Origin: Siphonodentalium dalli
Lineage: Eukaryota; Mollusca; Scaphopoda; Gadilida; Siphonodentaliidae
Direction of reading: 5' to 3'
Assembly: GCA_032622095.1 (NCBI GenBank)
Contig: CP136064.1
Span: 277,101,614-277,165,613, forward strand
DNA length: 64,000 nt
Position numbers and translations under genes: made by a program. The notes beneath the pieces were generated by a model. That model did not search any database. It had not been told where the DNA came from and saw only the letters and a program-made list of their open reading frames with translations. Shown here one piece after another: positions 1 through 11,240 of this stretch; position 1 is the first letter of the stretch; each line of letters starts with the position of its first letter.

Positions 1-59
1 CATTGTAAACCGGTATTATAACAGACTACCGGGACAGTGCATACTATGCAACTAAGATA

Positions 60-440
60 TATGGTTAGACCGGAAGAAAATAATCAAAGGGGCAGAACGG
101 CATGAAGAATATCGGAGCAAACCAAAATCGAACTCGATCTATAGTCGTGCGTTGAGAACTCAGACCAAGTATATGGAACCTAACAGCTGAAAAATGGGTG
201 AATTGTCGAAGCATGCATGATTTCAATGGCAATGGGCCATAATCCTTTAAAATATATCGGATTTCGATCTGTATTTAGTGCGGAGAAATGCATACACAAC
301 ATTTGGCACCGATCAGCTTGAAAAGAGGTCAGTTATAGCACCATGCGTAAAGTGTCTACAGACAGACGGACGGACGGACAGACGGACAAACAAGTGGTAA
401 AACCGGACCACGACCATATGGATACCATGCGATCACCGCG
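60..440 (-). repeat. Dispersed bivalve-type repeat, minus copy
   Basis: Read on the minus strand, this stretch matches two plus-strand copies at about 30734-31290 and 33192-33580. All three share a GTCCGTCC-type run, then TAGACACTTTA, then an 'ATGGTGCGATAACTG'-like block, then a block reading roughly 'CCAAATTTTGTATATG'. The GGACGGAC tract at 366-390 is the low-complexity end. No coding content was seen. The element class is not determined. Confidence 0.7.
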
Positions 441-1114
441 ACACCACTCCCCATGAGGAATATTGCCTAACCGAGTTTGGTTTAAAGGATTACTATCCTC
501 ATGAAACAACAAAACTCCATCGGAAAGCCACCCCTATTGTGATCACAATGATCCAAGTCCCATAAAAATCGCGTAATAAATAAGCCGAGAAATAAATAAA
601 TAATACCACCATCGGTTGTCGGCTATCTCCGTCGCAAAACCTCGCATGACGTCAAGCGAGGTAAACTAATTTAAAAACAGGGAATCGGAGTCGGAGTTAA
701 TTATCAGCGCGATAGTGTAATGTAATTACTGCGGGGCATATCAATAGCATTGTGTACACATGGTGAATTGTCATCGCACGGTGAGTTATCGTCACTTGTG
801 ATTTATCTTAAGTGCTGTTTGGAAAGGTAATGTTTTGACAAAAACTATAGAAGGCCGATTGAGCGGGGTAGATAACACTTTCGTGTCAAAAATAAAGCTT
901 ATGAAAACACGAGCCGGCAAGTGAACATTATTCGGGTGCGTGTTCGCGATGTTGTATATCTGTCACACTGTATATATTGTATATAAATACTTTTCGTTAT
1001 TCTGTCCATCTTATGTATATAAAATCGTTTTCTCAATATCTATTCATGTTATTTAATTGGATCAAAGAATAAAGCAATCCAGATTCCCGTATTTACAATC
1101 ATTCATTCGTGACA
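441..1114. other. Non-coding stretch upstream of the THAP fragment
   Basis: No open frame of note. AT-rich TATA-like runs occur near 965-1025 (for example TATATAAAATCG near 1016), about 100 bp before the THAP ATG. They could be promoter-like but are equally expected from base composition. Confidence 0.4.
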
Positions 1115-1279
1115 ATGCCATATAAATGCAGTGTTATCGGCTGTGGCCGGTCTAGTGACTCTCGGTTAGGTATAATGCTGTATTCATTTCCAAACGATGA
1201 TCGTTTACGTGACATTTGGCGGGATTCCTGTGGGAAACCCGTTGCGCAAAATCAGAAACCGATTACATACACCAAATAA
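1115..1279 (+). pseudogene. THAP zinc-finger domain, N-terminal half only
   Basis: An ATG at 1115 opens 54 codons ending in TAA at 1277-1279. The protein begins MPYKCSVIGC and has the THAP layout: Met-Pro, Cys5 and Cys10 as the first half of the C2CH zinc site, a Phe-Pro pair at 25-26, and the conserved Trp at 35. THAP domains are DNA-binding zinc fingers of about 90 residues found in P-element-like transposases and in host transcription factors. The second half (the Cys-x2-His pair and the AVPxL-like end) is absent. The frame ends exactly where an AATAAAGAGCG repeat begins (1275-1285), so the stop is made by the repeat. Either the domain was cut by a repeat insertion, or this is a first exon whose donor was lost; no GT donor is seen at the break. 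It is likely a transposon-derived or host-gene relic. The domain call is confident; function is not. Confidence 0.72.
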
Positions 1280-1665
1280 AGAGCGTTTAATTTGACGAGT
1301 CAGTCATGGTTACTAATACATACAGTTGCAGTTAAAGTGGGGAGTATGTTGATGAATAATTCACGATGACAACTGTACTAAGTCGAGTCCCCATTTCCTT
1401 CACCATGGCTCAATAAAGAGCGTTCCATGTTAATAGTTTTCCTAATATGGTACGAATAAAAAGAGTTTAATAAAGCGGGAATTGCTATGACTTGGAAGGA
1501 TATATAAAGCATGCATATAGGAAATACGTGTACATGATTGTATTGACCTGTATTTGTGTAATCAATAAACAATCACGATGACAATTGTTCTAAGTCGAGT
1601 CTCTTTACCTTGACGCAATAAAGAGCGTTCCCTAGTACGATATATTTCGAATAAAGAGTGCTTGT
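1273..1665 (+). repeat. Tandem ~212-bp repeat with AATAAAGAGCG motif
   Basis: AATAAAGAGCG occurs at 1275-1285, 1412-1422 and 1617-1627, with the variant AATAAAGAGTG at 1650-1660. The last two full copies sit in a longer direct repeat that starts TCACGATGACAA at about 1361 and again at 1574, followed by CTAAGTCGAGTC. The same motif recurs elsewhere in the window in both orientations (about 36710-36720, 55917-55970, 58555-58690). Confidence 0.65.
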
Positions 1666-2520
1666 ATATGTGATTACATATTAAACTGGATTATTATCCC
1701 TCCTTCAAAAAGTGTTATATATGACTGGGTGTTTAAACGAACCACGGCGAACGTTTATATATTTTATAATCCTATTGTTATGCGTAATTGACACATAGGT
1801 CGAGTTATGACCTGGATATTCAATAGACCGCATCGCTAGAGAGCTAATTATATAGGCCAATAACCATGCATAGACGCAGTGAATTTCCATCAGTGACAGT
1901 CGGCAAGATTGTTGGGGTGTGGGAAGCAATATTCCGAAATATATATAAACACCATATTGCCCAAATATATACACGATTCATAACCAAGAAAAAATGAATT
2001 TATCATATCATATTGGTAATGAATGAATTGATTATAATTGATTAAATCCGACAGCAATAAACCGGTTTTTTTTCTTTTCTTTGTTCTACCGCGTTACAAT
2101 AAATTAAAACGAAACGCTCCATATTCACACCCGACTAAGGGCATCTGGAAATCGGAATGTTTACGAGATGATAATTGCCTAATAACTGTGCAAGTCTTCG
2201 CATATATATGCAATCTTTATATGAATATATAATATAACTTGGACTATTCCGGTAACGAAAAAAAAATATATAAATACATCACGTGTTTATATAGATAAAT
2301 GCGCGCCAAACTGAATAATATACAGGCATGGCTTTATAGTAACAGCACATCGCGATGCATATAAAAATAATAACACGATAAAGACAGTTAATTACGAGAA
2401 CGGCGATGTTTTCGGCGAAGTTTTGCATTCGCAGTGTGATAACACGACAATCTTCAAAGGCCGCGATCGACTACATGCAAACTTAAAACACCGCCGATGC
2501 GTATCTATGCGTTGTCAATG
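1666..2520. other. Non-coding stretch, no feature recognised
   Basis: AT-rich sequence with short spurious open frames on both strands. I see no domain, repeat arm or RNA gene. Confidence 0.5.
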
Positions 2521-2523
2521 AGT

Positions 2524-2596
2524 TATCACGTGATCGATCACGTGCTATGCTTCTGTGTACATGTGACAATCACGTGATCGGGCCGATCACGTGACT
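2524..2596. promoter_or_regulatory. Cluster of four CACGTG (E-box) palindromes
   Basis: CACGTG occurs at 2527-2532, 2539-2544, 2571-2576 and 2588-2593. Each is embedded in a longer ATCACGTGAT-type palindrome, so pairs form inverted repeats around ATCGAT and GATCGGGCCGATC. CACGTG is the canonical site of bHLH-zip factors (USF, Myc/Max, MITF). A 73-bp stretch with four copies is far more than chance in AT-rich DNA. It could be a regulatory cluster or the terminal palindromes of a small mobile element; no linked gene is visible. Confidence 0.35.
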
Positions 2597-3549
2597 ACGT
2601 CGACAACAAAATCTTCGGCTAACTTCGGAATTTTTTATTTAGTCGTTATAAAAAGAACGATTGGCGGCCGAATATTAGATTATATGCGCCCAATGGACAT
2701 TTTATATATATATTATCGGTATATTGAAAGAAAATATTATTGTTGTTTTTTCAGGACCGTATTCCTGTAAACATATTTATTACCAATAAGTATATAACAA
2801 TACATATTGGGATTGGAGGACAAGTGCGATCCACTTATACATAACCCCCTCTCCCAATTTCCGTTTTAACACCGATACATAATAATGTGGGTTGTCAACA
2901 CGATAGGTATAACATAATGTACAAGTGTATACATACAGTGGATCATTGTATATTATTTGAAGTATAGTGTATAGTCTCAGCACCCCACCAATTCTAAATA
3001 ATTTCATTAATGATTGCAAGTAGCTGTTTTAAATGTGATACATGTACCTCATGGTGCATTGTTAACATTTGTACAATTTGCATTCAAATGATTCGAGCGC
3101 CTTAACAGAACTTTGTCGGATTTTCCTCTTGAGTTGTATCTCGGAAGTAATTTTGCACAGCTTGAAAGATATATGTTCAGTTTATAATTGTTCGAAGTTC
3201 GGGTCCCCAAATATAAGTGCCATAACTGACTGTATATGAAAGCGCAGAAGATTATTACGGCGTGTAATTCGTTCTTCAAAGTGTGGTTGGCATACAAAAC
3301 ATTAGTGGAAAGCATTCGCTACAGAATGTCCCCACCTACCTGTAGCAGAAATTGCTATATAATTTTTAAAGTTTATCAGCTTGGAGATTAACACATTCAC
3401 ACCACTGTTTACAATGAAGGATGTTTAATAGCCGTTTACCATATGAAAAACATGTTGGTAGTTGGAATGGCTTAGTTACTAGTGCTTTCTTGAACCTATC
3501 GAGTGGAATGTTTCATCCTGTGTTTGTTTGTTTGTTTGTTTGTTTTTTT

Positions 3550-3940
3550 GTGTTATTTATTTTGTCCGCCAATTTGTTCCAATCCATAACGCATATGGGG
3601 AAGAAAGTGTTATCTGTTCATTTGCTATTTGAAATGGGACGATATAAATTTGATGTATTTCTCAGTTCGTAATCAGTTATCCTTAACCTTTGACGGAAGA
3701 AGCCGAGTTAAGTAGGCGGGGGCTTTGCTGTTTGCAATATCGTAAAATATACTCATTCGTTTAACATACCGCCTACTGTCCAGCTTCTCCCATTCGAGTT
3801 CAAAGAGCAACCTATCATGGGGGACCGATTTTGTACAACCTGTAACCATACGAGTGTACGGGTCACCCGAGCTGTCCGCCCGGGGGAAGAAGGAGAAGTG
3901 CTGACTCACTTGTGAGTACCTCCTCACACGATTGTTAGAA
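3550..3940 (-). pseudogene. LINE reverse-transcriptase C-terminal tail, decayed
   Basis: On the minus strand the open frame from about 3927 to 3673 encodes a stretch resembling the conserved tail of non-LTR retrotransposon ORF2 (CR1/L2/Jockey type). It has a 'LFELEWEKLDSRR' block followed by 'IFYDIANSKAPAYLTRLLP', the usual 'W..L..RR....FYKI.....P.YL..LLP' pattern. It continues in the same frame past a TGA (about 3670), then needs a frame change to give 'FFPICVMDWNKL' near 3605-3570, the typical FFP...WN.LP end. The copy is truncated at its 5' side and has at least one stop and one frame change, so it is dead. A (TTTG)n tract at 3523-3546 lies just beyond it. Confidence 0.7.
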
Positions 3941-5600
3941 AGTGAGTTATGCTGACATCTTGTGTTTTGTTTTGTATTGTTACGTTTGTGTTTTATTTAA
4001 ATCCAAACTGATAGAAGACACTGTCATTATGATAGATTAATTAAATCCAGCGGCCCTCCATGACAAATGGGTTTGTTGTATAGTCGCCGAAATCTGCGTC
4101 CCGAATCGAGAAGTAAATATCTACAACTGAGCGTATTGATGGTGATGTTTTATGTAAAGAGCTACGGCCGATTAGCTTGAGGACCCTACTGCAATGACGT
4201 AACTCACGAAACCAAAAAGAAACTAAAATGCACTCAGAGAGATGCCAACGTGCGCAACAAGGTAATAATTAAAAAATAATTTCACTGTATTTTACTTAAT
4301 TTAATTTAATGTTAGCAAAACAAGACAATTACCATATCGCATTTCATCACCGATAAAAGGCAAATTACAATATTAATCATTTAATTAAAACCAATTCCAT
4401 GTTGCCGAAAGGATGAGACTTTAATATCGATTACATTTGTATTTACAGCGGCATATTTTAATTTACATTTTCCGATAGTCAAAGTTGACCGAAGGAGCAA
4501 TTATAAGAAATAATTAAAACCATTGATGTAAATATTGATAACAGCCAATATGCAACAATAAATATCAAGAATTAATCAATAATAAATCAATAACGATCAT
4601 TTTATGTAACAAAAAACTCTTCAAACGATGTCAACCAATGCGTCTAGTTTTGCGTTACGTCATTCGTCGTATGTGACCCGGAACTCGGTTGACGGTTAGG
4701 CTATGCAGCCAATTGCGTCGAATTACGAAATCGCGTTTTGAATGTCTTTTCCCGCATGATAAAAAGAGGTCTTCGCACGAACCAAAAACGATCAAACTTC
4801 CCAAATATAAGTAAAAATACCCAAATGAAGTCTAGGTAGGTCCCGAAGGAGTCCATAGACTCTTTGATGTAGAGTTCTGATGGAGAAAATGTAGGTCGAT
4901 CTATTATTGTCATAACTCGGACGAATTTTGACCTGGGAGAAAAAATCGAAACCGAGGCTCACTACGAGCATGCCAGTTTTAAATATAGAAACAGGGAATC
5001 CCGACAAATGGCGAAATCGGCGACAAACAAATAATCGAAAACACATAAAATAAACATAGCAAAAACGCGGCACAGTAAAAATGTCAGAACGCCACGAGGT
5101 TTTACGTCGTTTTTTGGTGACGTCATGGAGTGAAACTGAGTAGAGCGACACCAAGGTTCGAATCCGTCTGATCGCCATACTGTTGCGCGAGCGCACGTAA
5201 CAAGGAACTTGCCGAATGTCGTCGGAAAAGGCTGAGACTTGTTGTCCGTTTCCCAATCCATGCACTTGAAAGAAGCGAATGAATCGGTTATAATTAAATG
5301 TTTGCGCCTAGTATCAGGTATTCAGTCGATAGGCCGATCACGCAGCGAGGGGTCCGGGAAGATGTAACCTATCTTTGGCGGCACGCGGGGGTCGCGTGAC
5401 TCCGTGACGTCATTGTTCCAAAATGTTGGCGCCGAGAAGCCGAAGTCATAGACGCGCAGACAAGACTTCGGTTGGAAATCTCCATGGCAGGCGAATCTTT
5501 ACCACTTCCGCGGAAAGACAAGAAACGCGAGTATTTTAAATATATTCCTGGACCCTAGTTTGTGGCAATTAATTGCTTTTGTTTCAAAATGTCGCATGTC
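3941..5600. other. Non-coding stretch, no gene recognised
   Basis: AT-rich at 4250-4620. Overlapping minus-strand open frames of up to 157 codons at 4792-5265 have no recognisable domain and overlap each other in two frames, so I treat them as chance. The segment 4780-4930 looks like a dispersed non-coding repeat. Confidence 0.4.
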
Positions 5601-5604
5601 GACA

Positions 5605-6215
5605 TCTCGGAAAGCGCAAATACAGCCCCCAAACGCATAACTTTCCGAAAATGGGTTGCCCCGTCAACCGGACGCAAATTGGGGGCATTGACCAAATTAT
5701 TTTGGAGGATGTATAGCCCACGACTGATGACCCGTATAACATGAGTTGTCACCTGGATAATTCCGTCATGCCAAATAGTCGGACACAGCATGAAATTAAC
5801 GCGTACATGGCTATAAAGTTATAGAAAAGTAAGCATTGTAACATTAGAAAGGGTGGTTCGGTGGCCATTTTGAATGGCGCCCACAGGCTGAAGGAAGATT
5901 TGAGAGCAAGGTTAGTTTCAGATGTTGGAAAATAGCCCTGGATCATTTAGCTTTAGAAAAACCATTTATATTATATTCAAACATAACAGCATATAGCGAA
6001 ATTACAGCCCCCAACCTCATAAATTTCCGCAAAGAAGGCGCTATGGCAACCGGTCGCAATGTGGTGGGATCTACCCAAAATTCCTAGGATATTGATAGAC
6101 TGCGGGTGATACCCATATAGTATGAATTGTCACGATGAGAATCCTGCCATGGCAAATGGTCTGCCCCAACCTTGAAGGAAGGCATAAGTTACTATAAATT
6201 CATTGATAAGTAAGC
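5605..6215 (+). repeat. Diverged tandem duplication, ~390-bp period
   Basis: Two copies (about 5605-5830 and 5995-6215) share the blocks ACAGCCCCCAA, CATAA.TTTCCG, CAACCGG.CGCAA, TGAGTTGTCAC/TGAATTGTCAC, CATGCCAAAT/CATGGCAAAT, CTATAAA and AAGTAAGCAT in the same order. Short open frames inside are not conserved between the copies, so it is non-coding. Confidence 0.6.
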
Positions 6216-8297
6216 ATGTATGCAACCAATCTCGTCTGAGTAAAGTTAACGCGAAAGAATCACGACACAAACGAGTTCAGTCCTCGTGAGGCTAATTAGC
6301 CCTCATAGCACAAACCCCGCTCACTGGACCACAATGATCAAATCTAAAATAATAATTATTTTGAACATGACCATAGTGTCGTAGAAATCCGCTCAATCTA
6401 CATGATAACCTATGTGCCCGCATACATAACTATTATGTAACAGATTTTGTAATAGGAACAACGCGAATATCCTATATGATGACCAGAATAACCCAACGGA
6501 ATTGAATTAAGGGGATGGAAAAGTCCGTTTCACGAAAAATGTCGAACAAACGGGCTGACAAAAATGCCCCTGTCCACCTAAAATCAGACATAAATAGACA
6601 TAACAACATGAGAAAAATTAGAGCATACATCGTGGTAAGGGGGGGGGGGGCACTAATAGATGTGAACTAAAAAGCTTTATGTACCAGAAAAGTGACTTGG
6701 AAACAGAAGATATCTGCACTATTATGACAATGTTTGGGCAGTCAAATGTAAAAAAAAACTATATCTCAACAGTAACCTTAGGCAGCCCATTATGAAAAGT
6801 GACATACAATGAAGAGCCAAGGAACAATTCTTTTGATTAGTGTTTACGGTAACGTGTGAAAAACGTCCGCTAAAACCTGTCAGTCAGTTTTTCTTGGGGA
6901 GCTAGTCGCCATATTTCTATTGTAGACACATGTTCCTGATGTTGTCATTTATGAATTCGTGGCAGGTACATGAAATTCTGCCACGAAAGCAAATCGATCC
7001 GTCTATCGGGCAAATGTAAGATGTGAAATAGATGCTGACCGTTTGTTCAAGTCGTTGGAATTAATTTCATCGCCTGATTATCCACGATTTATATAAGTTT
7101 TGTACCGTTTACAGATGAAAATGTTGATACTCTAAAAGATTAGAATTACTACTCCAGTCGAAAGCGAGATTACAAGATGTCGTATTAAGACCCAAAGTAC
7201 ATAACTAGAAAACTGACATGTTTTATATATTAAAAAACAAATTTATAAATGGGAAAGTACCGTATTCCGACGAAATATGTCATATTTCACGACGGACTCA
7301 CGGTGGGGGTTCGCTTCCGGTCAATGCTAGTTTGGTGCACTGTAAGAAAACAATCGCGAAGAAAAGTACGGTTTATAAAATGGAAATATAAAGTAATCGA
7401 GAAATTGTCGGTTATCAGACACAAACATAGAGCTTATACTGACGAGAACTTTGTTGATTATTGAATATTATGTGTGAAAAACATTAAGTTCATCCATTCT
7501 AGGCCGGTGAGTAATTAGTGATCATCGGGATGTAGGGTGTAATCCGCCGTGGCCACATGACCAAACTTGCCATCCGCTGAAGAGCCAGCCCACTGCATTG
7601 CGCACCTGGCAACCCACCACAAAGTAGTCATAAAAAGCAAATCGCCACATATTCGCGTGCAACGGATAAAGGGTGGCTGCCCCGATGAATTGGAGCGAAA
7701 ACAGTGATGGAGCTCCTAACAAGGTGGGCTCTCGCCTCCGGGAAACCTAGCTGAATGCCAAGTCAAATGTCTCAATCCAAATATACCTGTGAAAAATAAA
7801 AATGGAATGACGAAAACCTTAATCTTCAAACATAGCCCTAGAAACTAGTCAAAGGGGTATAGTGGTCCATTCAAGATAACTGTCCTCGAGCCTTGACATT
7901 AAATTGATTGAGTCAGCTTTGGCAGTCAATGAATTCTCATTCCTGGTGGGCAGGGTCAATGGAAAGTTCATATTACCTGTATAAGTCCTCATAGCATTTT
8001 TGCAAACGTCATGCATAAGCCTAACACCGCTCTGGTTAACCACGCATCTCACATGAACACAGACAATCATTTCAAGACAGCATCCCCAGACTGGAATAGA
8101 CTGCACACATAGCAAACCCATAGATGGTGATGATACAACAGTAGACCCAAAGGTATCTCGAAACAGGAGCTAGAAATTATTGACCTTGTGGTCTGTGCGA
8201 AATTCGTTTGAATGGGCAGTCGGATATCGACAACGTCACCACGAAGACAATCAATCAATTAAGGTACCCGACTTTCTCGTGGTTGGCGCTCAGATGT
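6216..8297. other. Non-coding stretch with a poly-G tract
   Basis: No recognised gene. A poly-G run lies at about 6640-6650. Minus-strand open frames at 7522-7722 and 7849-8121 look mildly protein-like, and the latter contains ACAG/GTAATA, a plausible donor. I cannot assign either to a family. A 13-bp tandem (GACCTCGAAATTT) at about 8303-8330 marks the end of the neighbouring LINE relic. Confidence 0.4.
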
Positions 8298-9361
8298 TCA
8301 CTTGACCTCGAAATTTGACCTCGAAATTTCTAAACCGCTGACCCCGGTCGCAGGTCGATACAATATTAAGGTCGACCGTCTATAAAAATCTTTTCCTTCG
8401 TAAAATTTATTATTCATAAGCTCAGTTAGTTTGTGCGTCAGAGTGCCACATAGATCCTCAAGTGGTAAGTTGTTAAATGCCTGGGTCCATTCTGATGATT
8501 TTATTTGGTTGTTTATTGTGGAGAAATCTGCTTGTTCAAATATGTATACAGTGCGTTTGTTATGTACTATCGGTCTAGTTTTTTCACGAGTTTCAATTTT
8601 CAAGTAAACCGGGACGTGGTAGCGAACTAAGTCACAAAAGAAGGGTTCTAATGTTCCACTTTCCTTTCGTGTGCAGTTACCGTTGATCAATATAACATCT
8701 ATGAGTGTTTCTGAAAATTCAGTAAAATTTGTCGAGTCGTATATAACTTGCTGGAGGGACAAATATATTGAGATGGAGGACACTTTGGAATTTGCTGGAT
8801 TAAACTGATTTTCATTCAAATCTCCACATATGACTATTCTATGGGATGGATGGGCATTGACTACATCACCAATGTTCCCCTCGATTTCGCCCCAGCATTG
8901 TACATTTGGTGGGCGATAAAAGGTACCGACTAGAACTTTTTTTCCATTCAATAGAATTTCGATCCATACATTTTCTAAATTACATCTTTCCATGTCATTT
9001 CTACGTTTAAATGCTATATTGTTCTTGACACAGACAATAACACCGCCCCTATTGTGTCGGTATTAACTCTATCTCTACGTTCAGGTTCGTGGAAACCAGG
9101 TATCAGCAAATCGTTTTGTTCATTTTTGGTACTAAGCCAGGACTCCGTAAAACCACACACGTCAAAATTTTGGATTTCGGTGGAAAGAACATCAAGTTTC
9201 GGGAAAATACTCTGCACATTCAAGTGGAACACTGATAGTTCTCCGTCTGTTCCAGGTCCGGAGTTAGGCAAAATATCGCCAGAAATTAATACCAATTGTC
9301 TGAGCCACGTGGCCGTTGTGGCAAGATCCTTATAGGAGCGGAAGAGATCTCTCTTGGTACC
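8298..9361 (-). pseudogene. Non-LTR retrotransposon endonuclease region, frameshifted
   Basis: Minus strand. An open frame from 9361 down to 9014 gives the N-terminus of an APE-type endonuclease ('LSVFHLNVQSIFPKLD', then 'DVCGFTESWLS'), which nicks target DNA for LINE insertion. Near 9045 the frame shifts by one base and continues from about 9050 to the stop at 8298. The second part carries 'VWIEI', 'VGTFYRPP', 'ICGDLNEN' (the GDFN-type catalytic Asp/Asn) and 'LIDVIL' (the SLID-type Asp). The last catalytic motif, normally Ser-Asp-His, reads Arg-Tyr-His, so its Asp is lost. Upstream of the endonuclease lies a 2A-like peptide motif. The reverse transcriptase that should follow is missing; the copy breaks off at 8298. 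The family is CR1/L2/Rex-like. It is a dead copy by frameshift, catalytic loss and truncation. Confidence 0.85.
9254..9280 (-). other. Degenerate 2A-like motif in LINE N-terminus
   Basis: The residues G-D-I-L-P-N-S-G-P lie 5' of the endonuclease. The 2A consensus ends D-x-E-x-N-P-G-P. The Asp, Asn, Gly and Pro positions match, while the Glu is Leu and the first Pro is Ser. 2A and 2A-like sequences are known at this place in APE-type LINEs of marine invertebrates, where they cause ribosome skipping and can act as signal sequences. This copy is probably inactive. Confidence 0.5.
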
Positions 9362-11240
9362 CTAGTTTTATTCATGAACATTTCGTCGGAGTTCACGATC
9401 GAAAGTATGAGTACTCTAATGAGCTTGAATTGGTTTGTTCCATTCATAGCCAAGTTTACGAAATTAAGTAGACGTTTTGACGTATACGGATCACATCGCT
9501 ATTTACGTTCGCATATCGCGCGCGATTATAGAATGTGCCTACCCTTGAGCGGTAATAGGTATCCTGGATCATATCGATGATAAGTTATGGTGCTAGGTAA
9601 TGTGTAGGTAGGCTTTTTCATTTGATCATAGTTCCATCGGCGCGACATTGGCTCAGTTGCAGGCTCTTTGCTGAAGATACATAGGGACAATGAGTTGTGA
9701 AGTGAGAGAGTAATACATATTAATATATATGTGGATATAAGGTAAACAAAGAAAATGAAAAAACATATTCATGACATAATATAACAAAACAGTTCTTAAA
9801 GAAGGAAGTAAAACTTATATGGAGATGTTCATTGGTCACTTTGTTATGGAACGAGGCCAGGTTTCGCAGAATCGCGGGTATGGGATAATCTGATAATAGC
9901 TATATATATATATTTATTTTTTTTAGCGAAATTATTTTACATGCATTGCAATGTAATGTAATGCAATGTAATGCCACTGGTGTCATGATAAAATACTGAG
10001 CTACCAATTATATCCAGTGGTTGTACACGAAAAGGCGATGTGAGGCCTCGCCCTATTCGGGGTATATGCTCCGAGTGCTATAAATAAAAATTAAAACACG
10101 AGTTAACATATATAATTATGCTTTGTGAACAGGTTTCCGCAATATATGTCACTATTATTCGGAAAGGTTATTTGTGACCAGATTGGTGAATTACATGGGG
10201 AGATAAATGCGTTTGTGTGAAATGGGAGGCGCGAAAACTCAATGAAATAAGCAAACTCCAGGCAGAGTTATCTCCCATCGCTCCGTTGGAGTTTGTGAAA
10301 TAAGACCTCGATCTTAAAAGTCGTACAAGTGAACAAAGAAGGATAACTCTATCCATGAGTTCGCGTAATTTCATTTATTTTTCATAAACAAGTGAGTAAG
10401 GGTGAATAACTCTATTCGTCGTTTCTCGGATATCGATGTCACATTAAAGTGATATATCGATACGGGTTTGTTGTTTGTGCGATGATATTGGTGGGACGTG
10501 CAGAATAAATGTGGTTAGCAGTATCCAGTGAATTTGTTTCGAGATAATGTTTTTTTGGGAGGGGGCATGTTGATGATGATTTCATGGAAGGATCTTGCGT
10601 GTCCATGAAACGGGTGGCCGAGAATTTGTTTTCGGAATAATAAGCGCAGTTTTTGTGATATTTGTGATGTAGAATGTTCAGTTCAGTTCGGATATATAAT
10701 GCATTATGGCAGCGCCTCAGTATGACTTAGTTGGTGGGGAAGATCAATTTACATACATGTCGCAGCTGCCTATAATATATATTATGATATACATGTGTAT
10801 TGGCTGCAAATAACTTTTAAAATCATTGTAGTACAAGATATGACAAAAATCATAACGTGAAAGAAAAAAAGAAAGACATGTAGTTAAAGATGCTCTATAT
10901 CTTCCCGGATAGACTTCCAACAGTGATTTAATTGTGACTACATGTTTGTATTTGTGACCGTGAGTCACATGTGCAGCTTGTGCTTTGACATATGTATTAA
11001 CACTGGGAGGTTTTTATGGCACAAGTAAGCTATTAACGAAAACTCCATAGTGTAATATAATCTTATACAGTCGTCGTTTCATTTCATTTCCCAGAGGATG
11101 TGTAGTTCGATGTGTAGGGATGACATAGAACATCTTCACATACATTATGATTAATTGGTGCACTATATATGGTAGATCAGACATAGCATATAGTTGAGTA
11201 ACTTAGAAGCTGGTTGTGAATATCGTCTGATTATATCATC
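9362..11240. other. Non-coding stretch
   Basis: No gene recognised. Upstream LINE 5' sequence may extend to about 9600 on the minus strand but no domain is visible. A short repeat of AATGTAATGC units lies at 9942-9972. A GAGTTATCTCCC-type block occurs near 10263-10277. Confidence 0.4.

Noticed and set aside
5150-5170. GGTTCGAATCC, a perfect tRNA B-box
   Set aside because: The surrounding bases do not form a T-stem, and no A-box or acceptor stem is found at the right distance. No poly-A tail or repeat copy shows a SINE.
4792-5265. 157-codon minus-strand open frame
   Set aside because: No domain; overlaps a second open frame; composition looks random.
7849-8121. Mildly protein-like minus-strand frame with a possible donor site
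   Set aside because: No family recognised, no matching acceptor or neighbouring exon; could be chance or an old relic.
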